A stretch of 19,451 nucleotides of DNA. Source: Candidatus Hodarchaeota archaeon (GTDB lineage: Archaea; Asgardarchaeota; Heimdallarchaeia; Hodarchaeales; YT1-057). Under the pieces are notes generated by a model, which was not told the DNA's origin, did not search any database, and saw only the letters and a program-made list of their open reading frames with translations. Position numbers and translations under genes: made by a program. Below, piece by piece: positions 1-6,041 of this stretch (its first letter is position 1; each line of letters begins with the position of its first letter). Where the stretch lies: positions 1-19,451 of the forward strand of contig JAEOTI010000068.1 in NCBI GenBank assembly GCA_016839955.1, written 5' to 3'.

Positions 1-195
1 AGCTAATCGTATAGCCTCAGCAATTGCTTCTTTGGACAAAGAACCGCGCCATTCATTGATAATAGCTTCCCAATCCATTCCATTTGCCACTTGTTCTAAA
101 ACATCAGCCACTAAGATACGTGTGCCTCGAAAAGTCGGCTCTCCATGGCAAATTTCAGGATCTTTTACGATAAATCTACCTAAATATATTTCCAA
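1..195 (-). CDS. DUF433 family antitoxin-like protein, partial (runs off the left edge)
   Basis: The minus strand is open for 65 codons from a TTG at 195 to the left edge. It reads MEIYLGRFIVKDPEICHGEP, then a TFRGTRILV stretch, then a helix ending in GMDWEAIINEWRGSLS. The D-P-E-I-C-x-G-x-P-x-x-R-G-T-R-I block is the signature of DUF433, small winged-helix-like proteins that usually act as antitoxins and autorepressors next to a PIN-like (DUF5615) toxin. The TTG start is chosen because a GGTG sits 8 bases upstream and no in-frame ATG is nearer. DUF433 proteins are usually about 75-100 residues, so only the C-terminal tail is missing. The partner toxin, if present, would lie beyond the left edge. 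The family call is firm; antitoxin function is inferred from the family. Confidence 0.8.
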   Translation of the reverse strand, partial: MEIYLGRFIVKDPEICHGEPTFRGTRILVADVLEQVANGMDWEAIINEWRGSLSKEAIAEAIRLA

Positions 196-340
196 GTATG
201 TACACCTTATCAGAGGTTAAGATAATTTCAGGTTATTCTTAAATTTAATGTTAATTGTTTTCAATCAGTATTAAAACTGAGATTCTTTAATCTTTTTTCC
301 TTTTTGTCATTTTACTCTTATCTTATCACTATATTAAATG

Positions 341-393
341 TTCCTATAATATTATTTTTTAAGAAGATATCTTTCGTAGTACACACGAACCTC
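341..393 (+). repeat. Intergenic repeat, copy A (uninterrupted)
   Basis: Positions 341-376 match 5809-5844 at 32 of 36 bases, and 377-393 match 5916-5932 at 17 of 17 bases. The two blocks are contiguous here but separated by 71 bases in copy B. Both copies have the same orientation. The repeat may be the remnant of a mobile element or of a duplicated gene fragment; both copies contain the peptide S-T-H-E-P in one frame. Confidence 0.75.
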
Positions 394-726
394 TGTATGT
401 TCCATCAAGAAATGATCACCCATTATACAAAAATGATTGGATTGTTGGTATTACACATGATCATTACAGTTCCTATCAGCTCTACTCCAACTATTATTTC
501 AATAATTGTTAAGATTAATAATATTAAATTATACTGTGAGACATTAGACCCTAAGGATTTAGCAAAAACAGTATCAAATGTGATATACTTAGATCCTTTC
601 CAAAGAATAACTAAAGAAATTAGTAAGATTACTGACACAATAAAGATTAATCCAAAGTCTCTTGGGAGAAGAAATGCAATATTACCAACTAGTTAATGTT
701 CTAAACCAGATTGTGAAAAGACATTC

Positions 727-754
727 CAACGATCTAAAACGACTTGGATCGTTG
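727..754. promoter_or_regulatory. 8-bp perfect inverted repeat upstream of the pRiA4b-like gene
   Basis: CAACGATC at 727-734 is exactly complementary to GATCGTTG at 747-754, with a 12-base spacer. It lies about 70 bases upstream of the ATG at 826. It could be an operator or an RNA hairpin. No T-tract follows, so a terminator is less likely. Confidence 0.4.
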
Positions 755-825
755 TAATTATAAATTCCCTTCAGTATTCCTAAATCTGCTAAATAAATTG
801 TAAATAGCTAAAGGAAAAAATATAG

Positions 826-1242
826 ATGGTAAAACATACCATTGGTAAGTGTAATTACTGTGATGTTGTTTATACGAAAACATGGATGAAAAAACATCTG
901 CTTTCCTGTGAAAAAAGACAAAAAACAGAGACTGAAGCGGGGAAGAAACAGAAAAAGGGAGTTGAGATGTATCTCCTAGCAGTGCAAGCCGAGTATCGGC
1001 CTGAATTTTGGCTTTTTGTAGAGGTTTCTGCGACACTCAAGCTCCATGAAATAGATCAATTTTTACGAGATATTTGGTTAGAATGTTGTGGGCATCTGAG
1101 TCAATTTCGGATCTCGAATCAAATTTATGCTTGTCCTGATGCACAAAAAGACGAGAAGAATGAGATGAATACAAGCTTGAAAAAAGCATTAAAAGGATCT
1201 AATATTACAAAATTCTCATATGAATATGATTTTGGTTCAACC
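826..1242 (+). pseudogene. pRiA4b ORF-3-like zinc protein, N-terminal part (split by the IS607 element)
   Basis: Codons 1-139 of an interrupted gene. The ATG at 826 follows an AAGGA about 10 bases upstream. The product begins with a small zinc finger (C9, C12, H24, C28), then a lysine-rich linker, then the beta-rich pRiA4b ORF-3 core. The core is recognised by FWLFVEVSATLKLHEIDQFL, the WLECCGHLSQF motif and a final YDFGST. These are hallmarks of PF07929-type proteins that carry extra zinc fingers; their biochemical role is unknown. After the T codon at 1240-1242 the frame runs into element sequence (RYIKPLQS, stop at 1267-1269), which does not fit the family. The missing C-terminal part is at 3597-3896 in a compatible frame. 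As it stands the gene can make only a truncated 147-residue hybrid. Confidence 0.85.
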
Positions 1243-1265
1243 AGGTACATAAAACCTCTACAAAG

Positions 1266-1273
1266 CTAGATAT
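1266..1273. repeat. Octamer CTAGATAT near the right end of the element
   Basis: The same octamer occurs at 3558-3565 near the other end. Both sit in short palindromic settings (AGATATCT here, TATCTAGATATA there), as expected for a dimeric recombinase site. With only 8 bases in AT-rich DNA, chance is possible. Confidence 0.35.
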
Positions 1274-1280
1274 CTGTCTA

Positions 1281-1294
1281 AATTTGCTCAGGTG
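1281..1294. repeat. 14-bp direct repeat inside the element end, copy 1
   Basis: AATTTGCTCAGGTG here matches AATTTACTCAGGTG at 1427-1440 with one mismatch. Copy 1 lies just outside tnpB, between its stop codon and the element edge; copy 2 lies inside the tnpB 3' coding region. The pair brackets the pseudoknot and hairpin of the putative omega RNA. Confidence 0.5.
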
Positions 1295-1299
1295 TCATG

Positions 1300-2820
1300 T
1301 TACACACCAGGATTAACTGATGCACCCTTACCTGGTGTCAGGGTGTGATTGCGGGGGACTATCCCGCCTCCTGAGCCTTGGCGCCGAATAATTAGTCGGG
1401 GAATCCCCACTGACACTTTACTCGTTAATTTACTCAGGTGAGCCGTGAACTCATCTATCTCACGGGCTAAACGGCGGATTTGTTTGCTCGTCCATCCTTC
1501 CATTGGTGGAACGACCAACACCATCCGTTTCCCTTGAATGTGAGCATAAAGTTTTTCATTAAAACCCAGCCCGCGACGGGCAATGATTAAAGCCGCAGCC
1601 TGATGGATATTCAACCCATAGCAGCGTTGATATTTCAATTGCCCCAGAACCGAAGTATATACTGGATTAATGGTTTTTACTACCATGTTCTGCTTAATGG
1701 CTTGAGCGTGAATGATTTGGACAAATTTCTTATGCATAAAGTTGGCTTTGACTCGATTAAACCGTTTATTGGGGCCAAACTGTTTGGTAAATTTCAAGGC
1801 TTCTAGACTGAGAGTATTTAGTTGATATGAGGCAATCCACTTGAACGCTTTTTTCACAACATTCCCGATTAGCCAGTTTCGTTTTTCTTCCCGAGCGTAC
1901 ATTAAATCAGGACAGGAAAACCATTTAGAACATCGATAATTGCCATTCGGATAGACTAAAGTTACAGCTATCCCTGTAGGATTGAGATCAATTCCCGCGA
2001 TCCCATTATTATTTGAGATGACATTTGTGGGTTGCTCTGTGGTGATTAACACGCGATAAAAAGTGCCTTCAGAGGATAACAGAATGCGAACCGTGTATTT
2101 TTCGGCTCCTTGAGCTAATTGTCTCAAAAGTGGTTGATGTTTAAGTGGGACATACAAAAACGCCCTCAGCCGGTCATTTCTTTGACCGCAATCTAATAAC
2201 ATCGAAAAGGAAAAAACATCAGTCAGCCGATCATAATGGAGCCGTAAATTGGCATTTCCCTGTTTGTTTGCTTCTCCCACACAGTAGAGCCCATTATTCC
2301 GTCTTTTAGTCCATTCTTTTTTGGAGATTTTTCCTTGTTGGTATAAGTAAAGGGTTTTTTTGCCTCCAAATACTAGGGGGGGGATTGTCTTGTTGTTTCG
2401 ATGGGTTTGCCATTTCACATAGGCAGCTTGGGCTTTTTGAAGCCGCATGTGGAGTCCAGTGAGTTTTTGGTATTGCGTTTTCGTGAGGGGTTTCAGCCTG
2501 TTATTCAGGGTTTGTTGGTAGGTCTTCAAGCGTTGCTTCGCCTGTTGGACTTTCCAAGCTGTTTCCTTGCAATAGAGCTGGACCAGCTCCTGTTGGGCTT
2601 GAAGAGTAGCTTTTGCTTCTTCAATAGCCGAGCGAATATAGCGGGCATTCGAGAAGAGATTGATCTCACGAACCCTCTTGACAATTGACTGCCTGAGTTG
2701 TCCTTCGAGGAGGCGTTTGAATGCGAAGCGTTTCACAGTTTGAAAGCGGGACATGTAAGCCTGAATGATTTGCTGCTGCTTTTTGGTTGGATACCATGCA
2801 GTTTCACAGGTTAATTGCAT
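1300..2820 (-). CDS. tnpB: TnpB family RNA-guided nuclease homologue, zinc-finger-less type
   Basis: The 506-residue product has the TnpB order: an N-terminal basic helical region with a long coiled segment (about 60-135), an OB/WED-like beta region (about 180-265), and a RuvC core. RuvC-I is GIDLNPTGIAV with D278. RuvC-II is LSLEALKF with E340. The end of the fold is NIHQAAALIIARRGLGF at about 404-420. Active TnpBs carry an Asp two residues before the Asn of N-A-A; here the matching stretch is I-H-Q-A-A with Q407, so no RuvC-III acid is visible. The usual CxxC pairs are also absent, with VYTSVLGQLKYQRCYG in their place. This matches a known subgroup annotated as TnpB-related accessory proteins. 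The ATG at 2820 has a GAGG 8 bases upstream and lies 23 bases after the ancestral tnpA stop. TnpB is thought to keep elements in place by cutting sites left empty after excision; whether this variant cuts is uncertain. Confidence 0.85.
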   Translation of the reverse strand: MQLTCETAWYPTKKQQQIIQAYMSRFQTVKRFAFKRLLEGQLRQSIVKRVREINLFSNARYIRSAIEEAKATLQAQQELVQLYCKETAWKVQQAKQRLKTYQQTLNNRLKPLTKTQYQKLTGLHMRLQKAQAAYVKWQTHRNNKTIPPLVFGGKKTLYLYQQGKISKKEWTKRRNNGLYCVGEANKQGNANLRLHYDRLTDVFSFSMLLDCGQRNDRLRAFLYVPLKHQPLLRQLAQGAEKYTVRILLSSEGTFYRVLITTEQPTNVISNNNGIAGIDLNPTGIAVTLVYPNGNYRCSKWFSCPDLMYAREEKRNWLIGNVVKKAFKWIASYQLNTLSLEALKFTKQFGPNKRFNRVKANFMHKKFVQIIHAQAIKQNMVVKTINPVYTSVLGQLKYQRCYGLNIHQAAALIIARRGLGFNEKLYAHIQGKRMVLVVPPMEGWTSKQIRRLAREIDEFTAHLSKLTSKVSVGIPRLIIRRQGSGGGIVPRNHTLTPGKGASVNPGV

Positions 2821-2843
2821 TCAATTCCTCACTCTAATCAATG

Positions 2844-3535
2844 TTAATCTTGACCCTTTAATAGCTCCTGAGTTTTTTTGAGGCTCTGAGAAGGGTCTGC
2901 CACCTGCTTGAGACAGGTTTTCATAGCCCGATAGCGTTGTGAGCGACGGCCATAGAGTCTCGCGGCAAATGAGGTGACAATGGCTAGTAGGTCTTCGACT
3001 AACTCTACCTGTAATTATTTGCGAGGTTGTTCCTCAATCACCTCGATCGTTACCCCATAACTGTGGGCATACTGTTCTAGATACTGGTAGCCAAAACGGG
3101 CCAATCTATCTTTATATTCAATAAGAATTGTATCGATGGTCTCTTGATGAATGGCCTGAAGAACTCTTTTCAATCCTTGACGATTTTCATTGAGTCCACT
3201 TCCGAGATCCTGAATATTCAGTTGGATTGAATAATTATTCTTTTCTGCATAAGCTAGTAACCGTTCACTTTGCCTCGCAAGATTCCCTGCTTGTTGTTGT
3301 TTGCGTGTGGAGACTCTGGCATACAGAGCCACTCTTCTTCGCTCTGAATCCTTCGTTTCCACACGATTTATTCCTAAATCTCGCTTAATTTCGGCTTCAG
3401 TGGACAATCTATGGCCTGTCGGTGTTCTTAGAGCTTTAATTATTCCTTCTCGTTCCCATCTTCTGATTGTGTGGTTGTTTTGCCTAGCTTTTTCGCTACT
3501 TCCCCAATCGTCAGAAATCTGTCTTTCCTTTTCAT
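2844..3535 (-). pseudogene. tnpA: IS607-type serine recombinase TnpA, broken by a frameshift and a nonsense codon
   Basis: The natural start is the ATG at 3535. It begins MKRKDRFLTIGEVAKKLGKT, the MerR-like DNA-binding helix-turn-helix of IS607 TnpA. Near 3468-3473 a TG repeat has changed length and the frame shifts; the rest continues as TIRRWEREGIIKALRTPTGH. The catalytic serine motif follows (ALYARVST), then the resolvase core ending in YKDRLARFGYQYLEQY. At 3015-3017 an in-frame TAA comes after EEQPRK. The family's C-terminal helix continues in the same frame beyond it (VEDLLAIVTSFAARLYGRRS) to the original stop at 2844-2846. An open frame of 176 codons from 3545 to 3015 exists but starts in the wrong frame and ends early. 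The intact protein would be about 230 residues. Two independent lesions make an active recombinase very unlikely. Confidence 0.85.
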
Positions 3536-3557
3536 TCTTATACATAGCTAAAAATAT

Positions 3558-3565
3558 CTAGATAT
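3558..3565. repeat. Octamer CTAGATAT near the left end of the element
   Basis: Counterpart of the copy at 1266-1273, lying 31 bases inside the tnpA-proximal edge within TATCTAGATATA. A possible recombinase-binding site. Confidence 0.35.
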
Positions 3566-3596
3566 ACATAAGTTTCCATTCAACTGTCGATCCACC

Positions 3597-3896
3597 TTCT
3601 TGAACTTCGAAGTGATCGAAACCCGTACCATAGCATGTACCAACAAATCGATAATTGTTTTAGCAAGGAACGAGCTTCCAAAATTCCGTTGTGAATCATG
3701 TGATGAATACAAAGTAACAACGATGTGTATGGAATGTTTATATGATGGCAGAAGAGGGTATCTATGTGAGGCTTGTTTAGCTGATCATGAATGTGATGAA
3801 GAAATGTTTATGCCACTGGTGAATTCACCTCGAACAGGAGTGTGTGGATATGTCGGAAATCGGAATACTGATAATGAAAAGTTGTCGATGAAATAA
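3597..3896 (+). pseudogene. pRiA4b ORF-3-like zinc protein, C-terminal part (detached by the IS607 element)
   Basis: The remaining 99 codons and stop of the gene starting at 826. The product resumes as FLNFEVIETRTIACTNKSII, then LARNELPKFRCESC, a second and third Cys pair (CMEC, CEAC), a HEC triplet, and the closing motif PLVNSPRTGVCGYVG. That close is typical of the zinc-ribbon C-termini of this family. A TTG at 3600 is the first possible start in the fragment, but no ribosome site supports it and half the family fold is missing, so I treat it as a detached exon-like remnant rather than a gene. Joined to codon 139, it gives a 238-residue protein. A similar Cys-rich protein begins 151 bases downstream, possibly once part of the same transcript. 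Confidence 0.85.
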
Positions 3897-4047
3897 ATAA
3901 TGTTTATTACTCAAAAAACCTGAATAAATGACCAGAAAAACAGGAATTATTCCATAAGATAGATAAAGCTGGAGAATGGATTAAGAAAGAAAAAAGAAAT
4001 TCGCTAAATAGAAGCGACATAATGACAAGGTTTGATGGAGATTAATC

Positions 4048-5019
4048 TTGACGAAAAGAGGAAGAAAAGGGAAATGTCCGATCTGCGAACAAAGAAAGGG
4101 AAAAAGATTCTGTCTCCGTGAAAATAATATGATATGTTCGCAATGTTGTGGGAAATCTCGTCATATAGTACAATGCCCACGAACTTGTGAGTATTTAACT
4201 CCTATTCTTAAAGATCATGGACAATTACCAGAAATTAGAAAAGCATATCGGTCACCCTCGCCTGGAAGTGTTGTTTTATGGTTTGAGTACCGGGATTCGT
4301 TAGGAAAATGGCATTTCTATTCTCCGTTAGTTGATTTGTGGAAAGCTGGCTTTAAAGACAGTTCAGGACAACGAGACCTAACAGAAAAGAATTACCTGGA
4401 AAACTTGAACCTATACAAATTACAATTGGGTTTAATTAAAATCCCCTGGAAACAAGCATTATATCTTTTAAAAAGTGGAATGTGGATACGCAATGAGCTT
4501 CAACAACCGTATCCAAGTAGTTTTAGACGATTCAAAGACATTTTAGTTGGTCTTGATGAAATAGAGGTGAAAGGTTCGGTTTATAAATGCTACCAATGTG
4601 AGACAGGTAACTTATCGGATAAAGCTGTTCAATTGATCCAAAAATATACGTTAGAAGATATTAATTCAGGAATAATAGGACAAGAGGGGGAAAAGATCTT
4701 ACATTTCCTTTGTGATGCCTGTTCCTCAGGTTATAATGATACAGGCTGGGAATTTGATCTATATTGTGAAGATGAAAGTGCACAACCAAATAGATATCTT
4801 AACAACGAAATTCATGATATTATTGAAACCCAATTAAGAGAGAATAACCCTCCACAGACGAATGAAACTTTACAACGCCTTTTGAAGAACGGATATACTA
4901 GAAATGAAGCATTCGATTTAATTGGGAGTGTGGTAATGTGTGAAATTTATGATGTACTCAAAGAAGAGAAGCCTTTTAATGAGCAGCATTTTGTAAAAGC
5001 ATTGAATAATCTAAAATAA
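4048..5019 (+). CDS. Zinc-binding protein of unknown function with N-terminal Cys cluster
   Basis: Intact 323-residue product. The TTG start is supported by a GGAG 7 bases upstream. Residues 10-50 hold a dense Cys cluster: CPIC (10-13), C22, then ICSQCC (29-34), and C43/C47 in CPRTCEYL. Such a pattern probably binds two zinc ions and is recurrent in uncharacterised prokaryotic proteins. A second pair, CYQC (181-184) and CDAC (222-225), may form a separate zinc ribbon. The last 50 residues (LLKNGYTRNEAFDLIGSVVM to the end) are helical and resemble the C-terminal region of DUF1841-type proteins, where similar G-x-x-x-x-E-A segments precede I-Y-x-x-L. No signal peptide or membrane segment is seen, so it is likely cytoplasmic. 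I cannot assign a reaction. It follows the split pRiA4b-like gene on the same strand. Confidence 0.75.
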   Translation: MTKRGRKGKCPICEQRKGKRFCLRENNMICSQCCGKSRHIVQCPRTCEYLTPILKDHGQLPEIRKAYRSPSPGSVVLWFEYRDSLGKWHFYSPLVDLWKAGFKDSSGQRDLTEKNYLENLNLYKLQLGLIKIPWKQALYLLKSGMWIRNELQQPYPSSFRRFKDILVGLDEIEVKGSVYKCYQCETGNLSDKAVQLIQKYTLEDINSGIIGQEGEKILHFLCDACSSGYNDTGWEFDLYCEDESAQPNRYLNNEIHDIIETQLRENNPPQTNETLQRLLKNGYTRNEAFDLIGSVVMCEIYDVLKEEKPFNEQHFVKALNNLK

Positions 5020-5221
5020 TCCCAGTAATACGTGTATTAAAGCAAATACGCCAGAAAAGAACGACTGATATAATTTTCTCTTCCTAAATAAAGCGGGGAT
5101 GAAAATGATGAGGATCGGTTTTTGCTTACCAATTTTTGTCATAAATCAGGTAGTACGTTATTGAACAAAAATAATATTTCATAAGGGTAGGGGTGAAAAT
5201 CAACCGACAGAAATGTGAAGC

Positions 5222-5753
5222 ATGAAGAATAACTGTTCTAGCATACAAAAAAGTCAAAAGAAAAATTCAGATATTAATCAAATTGTACAGAAACGCTTGT
5301 TGCAGCTGGTAATCCCAATTTTACTATTCTTTTCACCTTTCGAAATTCCAGCAAATGCCTACTATAAGGTTGAGGATCACCTGAACCTGATCGTCCAAGC
5401 ATCGTTTGATAATGCTTATTTAGAACAAATCGGAAGGCTTCCTAGTGGTAGAGTGGCTGATACCACTTTTGATCAGCTTTATAAGTTTGGTAAGATGGAA
5501 ACTGTTCAGGTTTGTAATAAGAGGTTCCAATATCAGATTTCAACAGCCAAGCTACGTCGTAGTAGAAAAAAAATAGCCGCTAGCTATTGATTGGACGGAT
5601 TTACCCTACTATAACTCAAAAAGAACGATTAAATGGTTTTTGTGTCCAAGATATTTTTTCGATAATCCTGATAACTCGAGTAACAAGCGTGAAACCTTAA
5701 TTGATATTTCTTCATTCATTACAGTTGACGTTGCCCAAACATTCCATGATTAA
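5222..5753 (+). pseudogene. DDE transposase remnant, frameshifted and truncated
   Basis: The first frame (5222-5590) contains VEDHLNLIVQASFDNAYLEQ and continues to FDQLYKFGKM, resembling the N-terminal domain of archaeal and bacterial DDE transposases of the ISH8/IS4 kind. It stops at 5588-5590. In the next frame, from about 5580, the sequence reads LAIDWTDLPYYNSKRTIKWF. This is the classic first catalytic Asp motif (I-D-x-T-D-x-P-Y-Y), which should follow directly. A single-base gain near 5579 explains the shift; without it the join reads IALAIDWTDL. The second frame ends at 5751-5753, and the remaining catalytic part (hundreds of codons) is missing from the window. The exact IS family is uncertain, and so is the 5' limit, since no ribosome site precedes the ATG at 5222. 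Confidence 0.65.
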
Positions 5754-6041
5754 TCCAAGCATGATCTATTGAATTAAGTCTCCCATTCCTAATTTGAATA
5801 TATTTTTGTTCCAATAATATTATTTTTTAGGAAGATATCGTTGGTTATACGACATTTCTATGTAAAATTTGAATGTCGTCAAAGCACCATTTCGCGACAT
5901 GCCACTTATCGTTGGTAGTACACACGAACCTCCGAATATTCTTTTAATCTAATTTTCCTGGAATACTTTCCTTCTAAATGTTGAAAAAAGCTACAAATTT
6001 TAATTGCTTTCTCCTTATTCCAAGGTAAATATTCATTTCTG
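5754..6041. other. Intergenic stretch between the transposase remnant and the operon end
   Basis: This stretch holds repeat copy B with its insertion (5809-5932) and no gene I can support. The operon on the minus strand ends at 6042 (TAG). No clear hairpin plus T-tract terminator is visible directly after it. The closest stem (5849-5856 with 5872-5879, 8 bp, ACGACATT with AATGTCGT) is about 165 bases beyond the stop. Confidence 0.5.
5809..5932 (+). repeat. Intergenic repeat, copy B, interrupted by a 71-bp insertion
   Basis: 5809-5844 matches 341-376 (32 of 36) and 5916-5932 matches 377-393 (17 of 17). Relative to copy A there are 71 extra bases. The 9-mer TATCGTTGG occurs at 5836-5844 and again at 5907-5915, flanking the extra DNA like a target-site duplication. 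Inside is an 8-bp stem (5849-5856 with 5872-5879). This could be a tiny non-autonomous element (MITE-like) or a local tandem duplication scar. Confidence 0.7.

Larger units (their letters stand above)
196..825. other. AT-rich intergenic stretch, no confident gene
   Basis: This 630-base stretch is AT-rich. Open frames on both strands (a 130-codon plus-strand one from a TTG at 304, a 71-codon minus-strand one at 423-638) have low-complexity, Ile-rich translations and no good ribosome site, so I do not call them. A third frame at about 365-520 reads EDIFRSTHEPLYVPSRNDHP and continues to NYYFNNC before a stop. That looks more protein-like and may be debris of a decayed gene. The stretch also holds repeat copy A (341-393) and an inverted repeat at 727-754. 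TATA-like AT-rich sequence around 755-770 could belong to the promoter of the gene starting at 826. Confidence 0.5.
1243..1367 (-). ncRNA. Putative omega RNA (TnpB guide RNA scaffold) from the right end of the element
   Basis: TnpB proteins use an RNA made from the 3' end of their gene and the element end, whose 3' guide is the flanking host DNA. In the right place there is an H-type pseudoknot: 1304-1311 pairs with 1331-1338 (8 bp, ACACCAGG with CCTGGTGT), and 1323-1328 pairs with 1340-1345 (6 bp, CACCCT with AGGGTG). A hairpin lies next to it (1351-1355 with 1363-1367, GCGGG with CCCGC). A short AGGT/ACCT hairpin (1243-1246 with 1254-1257) sits at the very end. Read on the minus strand, the guide would be the complement of about 1223-1242, beginning GGTTGAACC. 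The 5' boundary of the RNA is not known; it may start further inside tnpB. The pairings are seen directly; the role is inferred. Confidence 0.6.
1243..3596 (-). mobile_element. IS607-family insertion sequence (broken tnpA, open tnpB), 2354 bp
   Basis: The element holds a serine-recombinase gene of IS607 type followed by tnpB, both on the minus strand. Its edges are set by the split host gene. ACC at 1240-1242 and ACC at 3594-3596 are both in-frame Thr codons, and joining the host sequence across them restores the pRiA4b-like reading frame exactly. The shared ACC (GGT on the other strand) leaves a 3-base ambiguity and fits the GG core dinucleotide used by IS607 recombinases, which make no target duplication. 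The octamer CTAGATAT occurs near both ends (1266-1273 and 3558-3565) and could be a recombinase site. The element is visibly richer in G+C than its flanks, which suggests recent arrival from another genome. With tnpA damaged it is probably immobile unless helped in trans. Confidence 0.85.

Noticed and set aside
423..638. 71-codon minus-strand frame with two hydrophobic stretches
   Set aside because: Hydrophobicity follows from AT-rich codons (Ile, Leu, Phe), there is no ribosome site, and there is no partner gene.
304..696. 130-codon open frame on the plus strand
   Set aside because: Starts at a TTG without a ribosome site, is Ile/Thr-rich low-complexity sequence, overlaps an equally open minus-strand frame, and contains repeat copy A.
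826..1269. 147-residue protein as a complete gene
   Set aside because: The last eight residues are read from the inserted element and the rest of the family fold lies at 3597-3896.
3015..3545. 176-codon frame as an intact TnpA
   Set aside because: Its first ~25 residues are out of frame with the conserved FLTIGEVAKKLGK helix-turn-helix and it lacks the C-terminal helix encoded just beyond its stop. It is a pseudogene.
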